Counted from the stretch's first letter, positions 1 to 6,095 are shown. The stretch: 6,672 bases of DNA from CAZYTO01 sp964650405 (GCA_964650405.1 CAZYTO010000294.1:1-6672), one strand, 5' to 3'. Numbers and translations: made by a program. Notes: generated by a model from the letters alone, not told the origin.

Positions 1-2
1 AC

Positions 3-836
3 CGCCTATTGCAACTCAGTTTGCTTCGAAGATCAACCGGTAAACAGATACAGTTCATCGACGACGTGGCCGAGCGCTCCGCCGTCCTGACCAGGCTGGA
101 GGCGACGTATTACCGCGCCGTGACCGCGCTCTATGCCGGTGAGCGCGATCAGGCCCGGCAGGGATTCTCCGCGGCCTGTGCCTCCGAGGAGTCGGACGAA
201 GCCAACGACATCAAGTACAAGTCCTACGTCATCCTCGGCTATCTCTCCCACGACGAGCAGGACTTCGGCCGGGCCCGGCAACTGCACGACGCCTCGCTCC
301 GCTATTCACCGAACGATAACGTGACCGCGCAGGCCCTGGCGTTGAAGGCACTCAATGCCTACGCCCTGAACGAGCGTGACGAGGCCCTGCACCTCTTCCG
401 GGAGGCGCTGCAGCTCTTCGATCCCGCCCGGCCGTTCTTCAACTCCTACTTCCACCGCAACGCCCTCCTCTTCTGCGGCGCCATCGAATTCGACCGCCGG
501 GAGCTCGAGAAGGCCGCTCAGTACTACGGGCAGGTGCTGGAGAACGTCGAGCAGACCTCCTACGACTACTTCGACGCCCTCTCCCACCTCGGCCGCATCG
601 CCTATGCCCAGGGCCGTTTCGACGATGCCGTCTCCGCGTTCGAGAAGGCGGCCCAGACCCAGCGCTTCAGCGAGAACGAGTACGTGGTCGATACCTGGTT
701 CTGGATCGCCCGCGCCCACCTCAAGCGCAACGACGCCGTCCAAGCCCGCCCCTACCTGGAGCGCATCGCCGCCACCGACGTGACGTACGAGAAGAAACCG
801 CAGGCCATGGAACTGCTGCAATCTCTGGTGGCATAA
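3..836 (+). CDS. TPR-repeat protein, 5'-truncated by window edge
   Basis: This is the C-terminal part (about 278 codons) of a tetratricopeptide-repeat protein, ending at TAA 834-836. At least five or six helix-turn-helix repeats are visible, with typical TPR spacing of small and aromatic residues: segments beginning EATYYRAVTALYAGERDQAR, YKSYVILGYLSHDEQDFGRA, ALKALNAYALNERDEALHLF, NALLFCGAIEFDRRELEKAA, ALSHLGRIAYAQGRFDDAVS and TWFWIARAHLKRNDAVQARP. TPR arrays are protein-protein interaction scaffolds; partner and location cannot be read here. The frame stays open to the first base of the window and has no ATG until about nine codons before the stop, so the true start almost certainly lies upstream; the TTG at 9 is only a possible start. 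The first ~50 nt are less GC-rich than the rest. There is no membrane segment. It converges on the secreted-protein gene across a repeat-filled gap. Confidence 0.85.
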   Translation, partial: RLLQLSLLRRSTGKQIQFIDDVAERSAVLTRLEATYYRAVTALYAGERDQARQGFSAACASEESDEANDIKYKSYVILGYLSHDEQDFGRARQLHDASLRYSPNDNVTAQALALKALNAYALNERDEALHLFREALQLFDPARPFFNSYFHRNALLFCGAIEFDRRELEKAAQYYGQVLENVEQTSYDYFDALSHLGRIAYAQGRFDDAVSAFEKAAQTQRFSENEYVVDTWFWIARAHLKRNDAVQARPYLERIAATDVTYEKKPQAMELLQSLVA

Positions 837-918
837 AAGCGATAAACGATTCAGCGAATAAGCGAATCAGCGATTAAACGAATCAGCGACTAAGCGAAGC
901 GACCAGCGACCAGCGACG
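837..918 (+). repeat. AGCG-type tandem octamer/heptamer array in the convergent gap
   Basis: The whole gap between the convergent TPR and secreted-protein genes is a degenerate tandem array. Its first part is octameric (units such as ATTCAGCG, AATAAGCG, AATCAGCG, ATTAAACG, AATCAGCG, ACTAAGCG). Its last part is heptameric (ACCAGCG twice). It begins directly after the TAA at 836 and stops a few bases from the minus-strand stop at 922-924. No GC-rich hairpin with a T-run, and so no intrinsic terminator, is visible. The same unit type (ATCAGCG/AACAGCG) recurs on the minus strand at 3116-3155. Confidence 0.85.
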
Positions 919-921
919 TGC

Positions 922-1968
922 CTACTTTTCCGCCGGCGCCACCACCGTGTCGCTGTAGAGATCGAATGCCGAGGTCACCCAGATCTCCGGCAGCTTCTCG
1001 TTCTTGGTCCGTTCGATCGTCAGAGGCGTATTCGCAGCCCCGACCGTTCGTTCGCCGAGCATCACCAGCACTTCGATCGGTTTCTCCGTATCGGCGTCGA
1101 TGGCGGTGACCGTGAACGTGCGCTTGCCCGGCTTCTTGAAGTCCGGCCCGGTCTGGAGGAAGACCTTCATCCGCGGCACGATCATCGGCAGTCGGTACTG
1201 CATGGTGGGGTAGTAGTCGTACTTCACCGTGACCATCGGCGGCACCACGTCCGAATGCCCTTCCGGGTTCGGAATGCGCATCATCTTGATGGGGCCCTTG
1301 AAGGGATAATACGTCGCCGTCTCGCCGGTGGGATTCGACGGCGCGAAGATGATCTGACCTTCCCAGGTGATATGGCCGAAGACCGGGATGTGGGTCTCGC
1401 GGTCGATGGCGAAGATGGTCAGGTAGCCCTCATATGCGGGAGGGATCTTCTCCGGAGCCATCCAGACGTCCGGCTGCTCGGTATGGGCGACCGCGCCCGG
1501 CTTGGCGCAGGCCTGGGCCTTCTTCCAGGTGGGGAGGGTCTGCTGGGTCATGCCGAGGGCGAATACCTCGACCCAGTCCTTGCACTGTTCCCATCCGTGG
1601 GGGTCCTTGTCCTTGGGGTACGGCTTGTCGCAGACGTCGCGCATGCCCGGGGTGATGAGGTCATCGCAGAACATGTGGCCGTTGCCCGGCGTCCCCAGAC
1701 AGGTGTTCCGTTTCTGGCAATACGGCGTGAGCAGCTTGACCAGCTCCTCGTGGTGCGCCTGAAACCAGTCGGCGTCGACGCTGATGCCGAGGAATCGGAA
1801 CGCCGCGCTCCGAAAGTCCTCGGCGATGAACGTGTCGCACGACGACGGGGCACAGGTGGAGACGGTGTAGTCGTCCGGGAAGACCGGCCGGGTCGAGGGC
1901 GGTACGAACACGCCGGCACTGGCGGACACAGCGGCCAGAAGGAGGAGAGCAGAGAGTGTGCGTCGCAT
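922..1968 (-). CDS. Secreted cysteine-rich protein of unknown function
   Basis: This 348-aa protein has a clear Sec signal peptide: MRR, a hydrophobic LSALLLLAAV core, and a probable cut after ASA at residue 18. There is no lipobox cysteine, so the mature protein is probably soluble and exported. All eight cysteines of the mature protein lie in its first half (39, 44, 84, 90, 101, 113, 129, 154), an even number that fits disulfides; no CxxCH haem motif is present. The C-terminal third (about 281-348, around VTAIDADTEKPIEVLVMLGE and NTPLTIE) looks like a small beta-sandwich of the PEGA or carboxypeptidase-regulatory type. I do not recognise the family and assign no function. The ATG at 1968 fits the signal peptide; no good Shine-Dalgarno precedes it. 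It starts 24 nt after the stop of the regulator-phosphatase on the same strand, so co-transcription is likely. Confidence 0.8.
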   Translation of the reverse strand: MRRTLSALLLLAAVSASAGVFVPPSTRPVFPDDYTVSTCAPSSCDTFIAEDFRSAAFRFLGISVDADWFQAHHEELVKLLTPYCQKRNTCLGTPGNGHMFCDDLITPGMRDVCDKPYPKDKDPHGWEQCKDWVEVFALGMTQQTLPTWKKAQACAKPGAVAHTEQPDVWMAPEKIPPAYEGYLTIFAIDRETHIPVFGHITWEGQIIFAPSNPTGETATYYPFKGPIKMMRIPNPEGHSDVVPPMVTVKYDYYPTMQYRLPMIVPRMKVFLQTGPDFKKPGKRTFTVTAIDADTEKPIEVLVMLGERTVGAANTPLTIERTKNEKLPEIWVTSAFDLYSDTVVAPAEK

Positions 1969-1992
1969 AATTGAGCCCCGAGTATACGAACG

Positions 1993-3114
1993 TCAGGCAA
2001 ACCGGGTTACGACGAAAGCCAGATCGTCCCGGAATTCGTCCGTGCCGGCAAAGGCGGAGATGTCCGTCAGGATGGCTTCGTAGAGCGCTCCGATCTCCTC
2101 GTCCGGCGAGCGTTCGAAGAGCGCGGCGATGCGGTCGATCGAGTAGAACTCCCCCGCGGCATTGCGCCGGTCGGTCAGCCCGTCGGTGTAGACGAACAGC
2201 GTGTCGCCCGGCGCGATGGTCAGGACGTGCTCGTCGAAGGGCATGCCCGGAATGGCTCCCAGGAGGTGCGACGGCTGTTCGTGGACCGTCGTGCGGCCTT
2301 CCCTCCGGCTGAAGTGGAGGAAGGGGGGGTGGGCGGCGTTGGCGAACGTGACGGCGCCGCCCGGGTCGATGCGGAAGAGCTGGGCCGTGGCGTACTGCGT
2401 CGGCAGGCTGACGCTGAAGAGGAAGTCGTTCAGCCGCGCCATCAGCTCCGCCAGGGGCGTCCGGCCGTCGAGCTTCGTGTGGATGTAGCTCTTGAGCAGT
2501 GACACCAGGATCGCCGCCGGCAGGCCGTGCCCCGACACGTCCGCCACGAAGAGATACATCTGCCCGTCGAGCACGAAGTAGTCGTAGAAATCGCCCGAGA
2601 GCGTCTCGCTGGGCGTGTACGCCGCGCGGATCTCGATGCGCGGCGCCCGAAACGACGACGGCGGCATCAGTGCTTCCTGCACCCGCCGGGCGATCTGCAG
2701 ATCGCGGGTGATCTGCTGGTTCAGCTTCCGCAACTGGTCCTGGTAGGCCTTGACCCGCAGCAGCGCGCGCAGGCGGGCCAGGAGGATCTCCGTGTCGGAG
2801 CCCTTCGTCACGAAGTCGTCCGCGCCGGCATCCAGCCCCTCCACGACGTTCTGCGGCTTGTCCGCCCCCGTCAGCATGAGGACCGGGATGGTGTGCAGGG
2901 CGGGATCGTTCTTGATCCGGCGCGTGACCTCGAACCCGTCCAGCCCCGGCATCCGGTAATCGACCACGAACGCGTCCGGCGTGATGGCCTGCGCCTCCCG
3001 CAACCCGTCTTCCCCCGAGGTGGCGGCCGCGACCTCGAACCCGCGGCGCTCCAGAAAGCGCCGCGTGACCTGCAGGTCGTTCGCGTTGTCATCGATGAGG
3101 ACGAGCCGTTGCAT
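1993..3114 (-). CDS. Response regulator with SpoIIE/PP2C-type serine phosphatase output (RsbU-like)
   Basis: This 373-aa protein combines two domains. Residues 1-120 are a receiver domain: acidic D8/D9, phospho-acceptor D52 in VVDYRMPGLDG, T82 in MLTGAD, and K104 in FVTKGSD. After a charged helical linker (about 120-150) comes a PP2C-like SpoIIE domain. Its metal-binding motifs are intact: GDFYDYF (D175), ADVSGHG (D192, G195), NAAHPPFL, YTDGLTD (D311) and FRDDLAF (D363/D364). Proteins of this design dephosphorylate a STAS anti-anti-sigma factor in response to phosphorylation, controlling an alternative sigma factor or another partner-switching target in the cytoplasm. No cognate kinase, anti-sigma or STAS gene is in the window. 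The start is set at Met 3114 (MQRLVLIDDN), where the receiver fold begins. The open frame upstream to 3207 only translates the repeat tract. The gene is divergent from pth and probably leads an operon with the secreted-protein gene. Confidence 0.93.
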   Translation of the reverse strand: MQRLVLIDDNANDLQVTRRFLERRGFEVAAATSGEDGLREAQAITPDAFVVDYRMPGLDGFEVTRRIKNDPALHTIPVLMLTGADKPQNVVEGLDAGADDFVTKGSDTEILLARLRALLRVKAYQDQLRKLNQQITRDLQIARRVQEALMPPSSFRAPRIEIRAAYTPSETLSGDFYDYFVLDGQMYLFVADVSGHGLPAAILVSLLKSYIHTKLDGRTPLAELMARLNDFLFSVSLPTQYATAQLFRIDPGGAVTFANAAHPPFLHFSRREGRTTVHEQPSHLLGAIPGMPFDEHVLTIAPGDTLFVYTDGLTDRRNAAGEFYSIDRIAALFERSPDEEIGALYEAILTDISAFAGTDEFRDDLAFVVTRFA

Positions 3115-3115
3115 T

Positions 3116-3155
3116 CGCTGTTCGCTGATCTGTTCGCTGATCGCTGATCGCTGGT
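3116..3155 (-). repeat. Heptamer array (A[TAC]CAGCG) abutting the response-regulator start
   Basis: Read on the plus strand the units are CGCTGTT, CGCTGAT, a 5-nt remnant CTGTT, CGCTGAT, CGCTGAT and CGCTGGT. Read on the minus strand they are ACCAGCG, ATCAGCG, ATCAGCG, AACAG, ATCAGCG, AACAGCG. The last unit ends one base from the ATG at 3114, so the array occupies the place of a ribosome binding site for the regulator-phosphatase. Confidence 0.85.
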
Positions 3156-3206
3156 GGATGCAGGATTCTGACCAGCTCAGGCATAGGGTGCGTGGTACAC
3201 AAGACA

Positions 3207-3255
3207 CTCATGCCTCATGCCTCTCAGCACTCAGCACTCGGCACTCGGCACTCTG
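3207..3255 (+). repeat. Heptamer array (CTCATGC / CTC[AG]GCA) upstream of pth
   Basis: Units are CTCATGC at 3207-3213 and 3214-3220, a two-base slip, CTCAGCA at 3223-3229 and 3230-3236, CTCGGCA at 3237-3243 and 3244-3250, then a partial unit to 3255. It ends 17 nt before the pth ATG and points toward it. The same CTC[AG]GCA unit returns upstream of the VWA-associated gene at 6065-6150. Confidence 0.9.
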
Positions 3256-3271
3256 TTACCCTTCGCCTCCC

Positions 3272-3691
3272 ATGAAGCTGATCGTCGGCCTCGGCAATCC
3301 GGGCAGCGAATACGAGGCCACGCGGCACAACGTCGGCTGGATGGTGCTCGACGCCTTCGCCCGGAAGTTCCGCATCGACTTCGACACCCACGAGAAGAAC
3401 TGCCGGACGGGCTCGGGGCGGGTGGCGGGGGGCGCGGTCATGCTGGCCAGGCCGCTGACCTACATGAACCTCTCCGGCGACGCGGTGAAGCTGCTCGTCA
3501 ACGCGTACCTCGAGACGACCGATGATCTTCTCGTGGTCTACGACGACGTCGATCTGCCCGTCGGCAAGCTGCGCATCCGGCCCAACGGCTCGGCGGGAAC
3601 CCACAACGGCATGCGCTCCATCGTGAGCTCGCTTGCCACGGAGCGATTCCCCCGCCTACGATTCCGCGTACGTGGGGCGAACTACGGTTAG
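3272..3691 (+). CDS. pth: Peptidyl-tRNA hydrolase (Pth), truncated by an in-frame amber codon
   Basis: Pth releases tRNA from peptidyl-tRNA that drops off ribosomes and is normally essential in bacteria. The N-terminal MKLIVGLGNPGSEYEATRHN and the following NVGWMVLD are classic Pth. Expected active-site residues are present: N9, H19, N66 (PLTYMNLSGDAV), D91 (VYDDVDLPVG) and N112 (GTHNGM). The strand FPRLR follows at about 126-130. Codon 140 is TAG (3689-3691), giving 139 aa against a usual ~190-200. The same frame continues with recognisable Pth C-terminal sequence to 3871, so one base accounts for the truncation. The product would keep the catalytic residues but lack the lid and C-terminal helices. 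The ATG at 3272 is fixed by homology; the bases before it (CGCCTCCC) are not a Shine-Dalgarno. A heptamer array lies just upstream. Confidence 0.88.
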   Translation: MKLIVGLGNPGSEYEATRHNVGWMVLDAFARKFRIDFDTHEKNCRTGSGRVAGGAVMLARPLTYMNLSGDAVKLLVNAYLETTDDLLVVYDDVDLPVGKLRIRPNGSAGTHNGMRSIVSSLATERFPRLRFRVRGANYG

Positions 3692-3871
3692 AATCGGCTG
3701 CGCCACTACCTCTTGGACGGCTTCAGCCCGGACGAGCAGCCGGTCGTGGAACGCTCGATCGTCCGCGCCGTCGACGCGCTCCTGCTGTTCGTGCGCGGCG
3801 ACCTGCGCCGCGCCATGAACGAGTTCAACCGCGACCCTGATCCTGACCCCGAAGAGAGTCCCACTCCATGA
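3692..3871 (+). pseudogene. pth: C-terminal part of pth, downstream of the amber codon
   Basis: Reading on in the pth frame after TAG gives NRLRHYLLDGFSPDEQPVVE, then an amphipathic helix through ALLLFVRGDLRRAMNEFNRD, and a TGA at 3869-3871. This matches the usual Pth ending (...DYVL.PF...E......A...). With it, total Pth length would be 199 codons plus the amber, which is normal. The TGA overlaps the ATG of the AAA+ gene (ATGA, 3868-3871), a translational-coupling arrangement that would make sense only if pth is read through to here. It is either a real nonsense mutation or a base error in the assembly; I cannot tell which from one sequence. An internal ATG at 3815 is too late to make a useful protein. 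Confidence 0.8.
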
Positions 3872-5460
3872 ACCTTCACACCCTCGGTGAGTTGCGCGCG
3901 GCCGGTTACGGCGTCCGCTCCGTCAAGGACGAGATGCGCGAGAACCTCCTGCACAAGATCGCCCGCCGCGAGAGCACCTTCCCCGGCATCCACGGCTACG
4001 AGCGGACCGTCATCCCCGCCATCCACAACGCCGTCCTCTCGAAGCACGACATCATCCTCCTCGGCCTCCGCGGGCAGGCCAAGACGCGCATCCTCCGTTC
4101 GCTCACCGCCCTGCTCGACGAGAAGGTCCCCGTCATCGCCGGCTGCGAGATCAACGACTCGCCGTTCCATGCCGCCTGCAAGCGCTGCCGCCGTCTCGCC
4201 GCCGAGCAGGGAGACGACCTCCCCATCGCCTGGATCGGCCGCGAGGAGCGCTACCGCGAGAAGCTCGCCACGCCGGACGTCACCGTGGCCGACCTGGTTG
4301 GCGACATCGACCCCATCAAGGCCGCCAACCAGCGCCTCACCTACGCCGACGAGGAAGTGATCCACTACGGCATCATCCCGCGCACGAACCGCGGCATCTT
4401 CGCCATCAACGAGCTGCCCGATCTGGCCCCGCGCATCCAGGTGGCCCTGCTCAACATCCTCGAGGAGCGCGACCTCCAGATCCGCGGCTTTCCCGTCCGC
4501 ATTCCCATGGACATCGTCCTCGTCTTCAGCGCCAACCCCGAGGACTACACCAGCCGCGGCAACATCATCACCCCGCTCAAGGACCGCATCGACTCGCAGA
4601 TCCTCACGCACTATCCGCAGAACGTGCAGACGGCCATGCAGATCACGCGGCAGGAGGCCTGGCTCGAGCGCGCCCCCAAGGCCACCATCGAGATCCCGGC
4701 CTACGTCTCCGAGGTGATCGAGAACGTGGCCTTCGTGGCACGCCAGTCGGAGCTGGTGGATCAGTCCAGCGGCGTCTCGGCCCGCCTCACCATCGCCGCC
4801 ATGGAGCTGCTGCAGTCCAACCTGGAGCGGCGCGCGGCCATGACCGGCGACACCTTCGTCTTTCCGCGCCTCTCCGACTTTGCCATGCTCCTGCCGGCCA
4901 TCACCGGCAAGGTGGAGATGGTCTACGAAGGCGAACAGCAGGGGGCGGAGGTCGTGGCCCGGAAGCTCATCGGCCTGGCCATCCAGAAGCTCTTCGACCT
5001 GAAGTTCCCGCCCATCGAGCGCGCCGGAGTCACGGCCCGCGAGAGCCGCGAGGCCCGCGAGCGCCGCGGCTACGGCGAGATCGACACCGACGACCTCGAC
5101 GACGCCTTTTCCGGCCGCCGCGCCAGGAAGCAGCCGCCCCCGCGGGAGGAGCCGAAGCCGCAGGTCAAGAGCGACCCGAGCTACGACGCCATCCTGGCCT
5201 GGTTCGTGGACGGCAACAAGATCACCCTCTCCGACGAACAGCCCTTCGCCGAGTACTTCCGTGAGCTGATCCGCGTGCCGAAGCTCGCCGACACCGCCCG
5301 CCGTTACGTCCACCCCGGGCGCGACGAGGAGCTGGCCTTCTGGATGGAGATGGTCCTGGAGGGGCTGCACCAGGCCCTTCGCCTGGCCCGAGAAGATCTC
5401 GACTCGACCATCACGTTCTCGGAGCTGATGAAGTTCAATGTGCTGCGGACCGTGAAGTGA
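3868..5460 (+). CDS. MoxR / Mg-chelatase-like AAA+ ATPase
   Basis: A 530-aa cytoplasmic AAA+ protein of the helix-2-insert clade (ChlI/BchI, MoxR). A phosphate loop GLRGQAKT spans residues 66-73. A chelatase-like segment VADLVGDIDPIKA lies at about 140-152, and the Walker B region GIFAINELPDL at 176-186. Next come sensor 1 in FSANPEDY (N223), an LKDR (R240) equal to chelatase LLDR, and a sensor-2-like SARL (R306). Two catalytic positions differ from the textbook motif: A71 replaces the last P-loop glycine and N181 the Walker B aspartate; E182 and K72 are kept. C93, H101, C104 and C107 could bind a metal. A charged, proline-rich linker (about 388-435) leads to a helical C-terminal domain. A weak purine stretch GAAGAGAG at 3851-3858 may serve as ribosome binding site. 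Such ATPases work with a VWA partner, and a candidate starts at 6157. Confidence 0.88.
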   Translation: MNLHTLGELRAAGYGVRSVKDEMRENLLHKIARRESTFPGIHGYERTVIPAIHNAVLSKHDIILLGLRGQAKTRILRSLTALLDEKVPVIAGCEINDSPFHAACKRCRRLAAEQGDDLPIAWIGREERYREKLATPDVTVADLVGDIDPIKAANQRLTYADEEVIHYGIIPRTNRGIFAINELPDLAPRIQVALLNILEERDLQIRGFPVRIPMDIVLVFSANPEDYTSRGNIITPLKDRIDSQILTHYPQNVQTAMQITRQEAWLERAPKATIEIPAYVSEVIENVAFVARQSELVDQSSGVSARLTIAAMELLQSNLERRAAMTGDTFVFPRLSDFAMLLPAITGKVEMVYEGEQQGAEVVARKLIGLAIQKLFDLKFPPIERAGVTARESREARERRGYGEIDTDDLDDAFSGRRARKQPPPREEPKPQVKSDPSYDAILAWFVDGNKITLSDEQPFAEYFRELIRVPKLADTARRYVHPGRDEELAFWMEMVLEGLHQALRLAREDLDSTITFSELMKFNVLRTVK

Positions 5461-5473
5461 ATGCGCATTTATG

Positions 5474-5579
5474 CTGAGCGGAGCGAAGCGTCAGAGCAGG
5501 GCACGGTGCGCGGTAGACGCGATCCGCGGAGTGGCGTCCACGCCGGGCGTACCCGGCTTTGACTCTTCGCTACGCTCAG
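5474..5579. repeat. REP-like palindromic element between AAA+ and RHH genes
   Basis: Outer inverted arms CTGAGCGGAGCGAAG (5474-5488) and CTTCGCTACGCTCAG (5565-5579) are complementary except for one base. Inside are the palindrome TCCGCGGA (5523-5530), a GTAGACGC/GCGTCCAC pair with one mismatch, and a perfect 6-bp hairpin at 5542-5557. The element fills most of the 128-nt gap and ends ten bases before the next ATG. It has no coding potential and carries no transposase, so it resembles a dispersed REP/MITE-type unit. Whether it recurs in the genome cannot be seen here. Confidence 0.7.
5542..5560 (+). other. Short hairpin GCCGGG-CGTA-CCCGGC followed by TTT
   Basis: This is a perfect 6-bp GC stem with a 4-nt loop followed by only three T residues. 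It might weakly attenuate transcription between the AAA+ and RHH genes. The T-run is too short for a confident intrinsic terminator, and the hairpin is nested in the larger palindromic element, which is the simpler explanation for it. Confidence 0.3.
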
Positions 5580-5588
5580 AGTGAAAAA

Positions 5589-6020
5589 ATGCCGAAAGTC
5601 ACCACAGAGATCCCCTCCGACCTCGCCCGCCAGATCGACCGGATCATCCGCGACGGCTGGTTTCCCGACCAGGAGACGGTCCTGCGGGAAGCCCTGCATC
5701 AGTTCGTCGACGCCAAGTCGTTCCTCGGCGACTCCCCGCGCATGCTCCACCGTTTCGCCGCCGACGCCCTCAACGACTCCAAGCCCGAGGTCGCCCTCAA
5801 GTTCGTCAACCGCGCCCTCGGCCTCCTCTCCAACCAGCAGTTGACCGACTTCACCCTCTACCAGAGCCTCGTCGAGCTCCGCGTCCAGGTCCTCCTCGTC
5901 CTCGGCCGCGACGCCGACGCCCTCACCTCGCTCGAGGAAGCCCGCGAGCACCTGCCCAACAACCCGACCATCGCCAAGTGGATCGAGAAGCTCTCGAAAC
6001 CGAAGAAGGGGAACGCTTGA
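5589..6020 (+). CDS. Ribbon-helix-helix (CopG/Arc-type) protein with TPR-like C-terminus
   Basis: The 143-aa product begins with a ribbon-helix-helix fold: strand KVTTEIP (3-9), helix A SDLARQIDRIIRDGWF (10-25), a turn at PDQ, and helix B ETVLREALHQFVD (29-41). Dimers of this fold bind DNA through the strand. The C-terminal ~90 residues are helical and TPR-like (ALNDSKPEVALKFVNRALGL; LVELRVQVLLVLGRDADALT; SLEEAREHLPNNPTIAKWIE), a likely protein-contact surface. The ATG at 5589 is chosen because the strand starts right after it; the open frame from 5559 only translates the palindromic element. The preceding GAGTGAAAAA contains no good Shine-Dalgarno. It lies between an AAA+ gene and a VWA-like partner on the same strand. 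It may therefore be their regulator or an adaptor, though an antitoxin-like role cannot be excluded. No toxin gene is adjacent. Confidence 0.8.
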   Translation: MPKVTTEIPSDLARQIDRIIRDGWFPDQETVLREALHQFVDAKSFLGDSPRMLHRFAADALNDSKPEVALKFVNRALGLLSNQQLTDFTLYQSLVELRVQVLLVLGRDADALTSLEEAREHLPNNPTIAKWIEKLSKPKKGNA

Positions 6021-6023
6021 AGA

Positions 6024-6095
6024 GAGTGCTGAGTGCTGAGTGCCGAGTGCTGAGACGAGGAGAGCTCAGCGCTCGGCACTCGGCACTCGGCACTC
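6024..6095 (+). promoter_or_regulatory. 31-bp hairpin formed by the inverted heptamer array
   Basis: Arms 6024-6054 and 6065-6095 pair along their full length in RNA: 28 Watson-Crick pairs and three G-U wobbles (6048/6071, 6037/6082, 6030/6089), closed by the 10-nt loop ACGAGGAGAG. It sits 3 nt after the RHH stop codon and has no T-run, so it is not a standard terminator. It may stabilise the 3' end of the upstream message, insulate the downstream gene, or simply be a by-product of repeat expansion. Confidence 0.6.

Noticed and set aside
1255..1974. 239-codon plus-strand open frame opposite the secreted-protein gene
   Set aside because: Antisense shadow; the minus frame has a signal peptide, patterned cysteines and a domain-like C-terminus, while this one shows no fold signature.
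2323..2329. G7 homopolymer in the phosphatase gene as a phase-variation tract
   Set aside because: It encodes the conserved AHPPFL motif in frame; seven bases in a GC-rich gene is unremarkable and the gene is intact.
3155..3206. Divergent promoters for the response regulator and pth
   Set aside because: Fragments such as TTGTGT, CAGAAT and CATAGG exist, but none form a -35/-10 pair with acceptable spacing on either strand, and no sigma-54 motif was seen.
3115..3207. 31-residue N-terminal extension of the response regulator
   Set aside because: It translates the heptamer array and flanking intergenic DNA; the receiver domain starts right at Met 3114.
2981..3271. Upstream in-frame extension of pth
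   Set aside because: It runs antisense through the response-regulator gene and the repeat arrays; Pth homology begins exactly at the ATG at 3272.
3689..3691. Pyrrolysine-type recoding of the amber codon
   Set aside because: No Pyl genes or recoding structure are seen, Pth has no need for such a residue, and mutation or sequencing error is far more likely.
3706..5370. 554-codon open frame on the minus strand opposite the AAA+ gene
   Set aside because: It is the antisense shadow of a GC-rich coding frame: biased composition rich in D, G, V and L, no recognisable motif, and the sense strand encodes a clear AAA+ protein.
5542..5560. Intrinsic terminator after the AAA+ gene
   Set aside because: The stem is only 6 bp and is followed by just three T residues; it is listed as a hairpin, not as a terminator.
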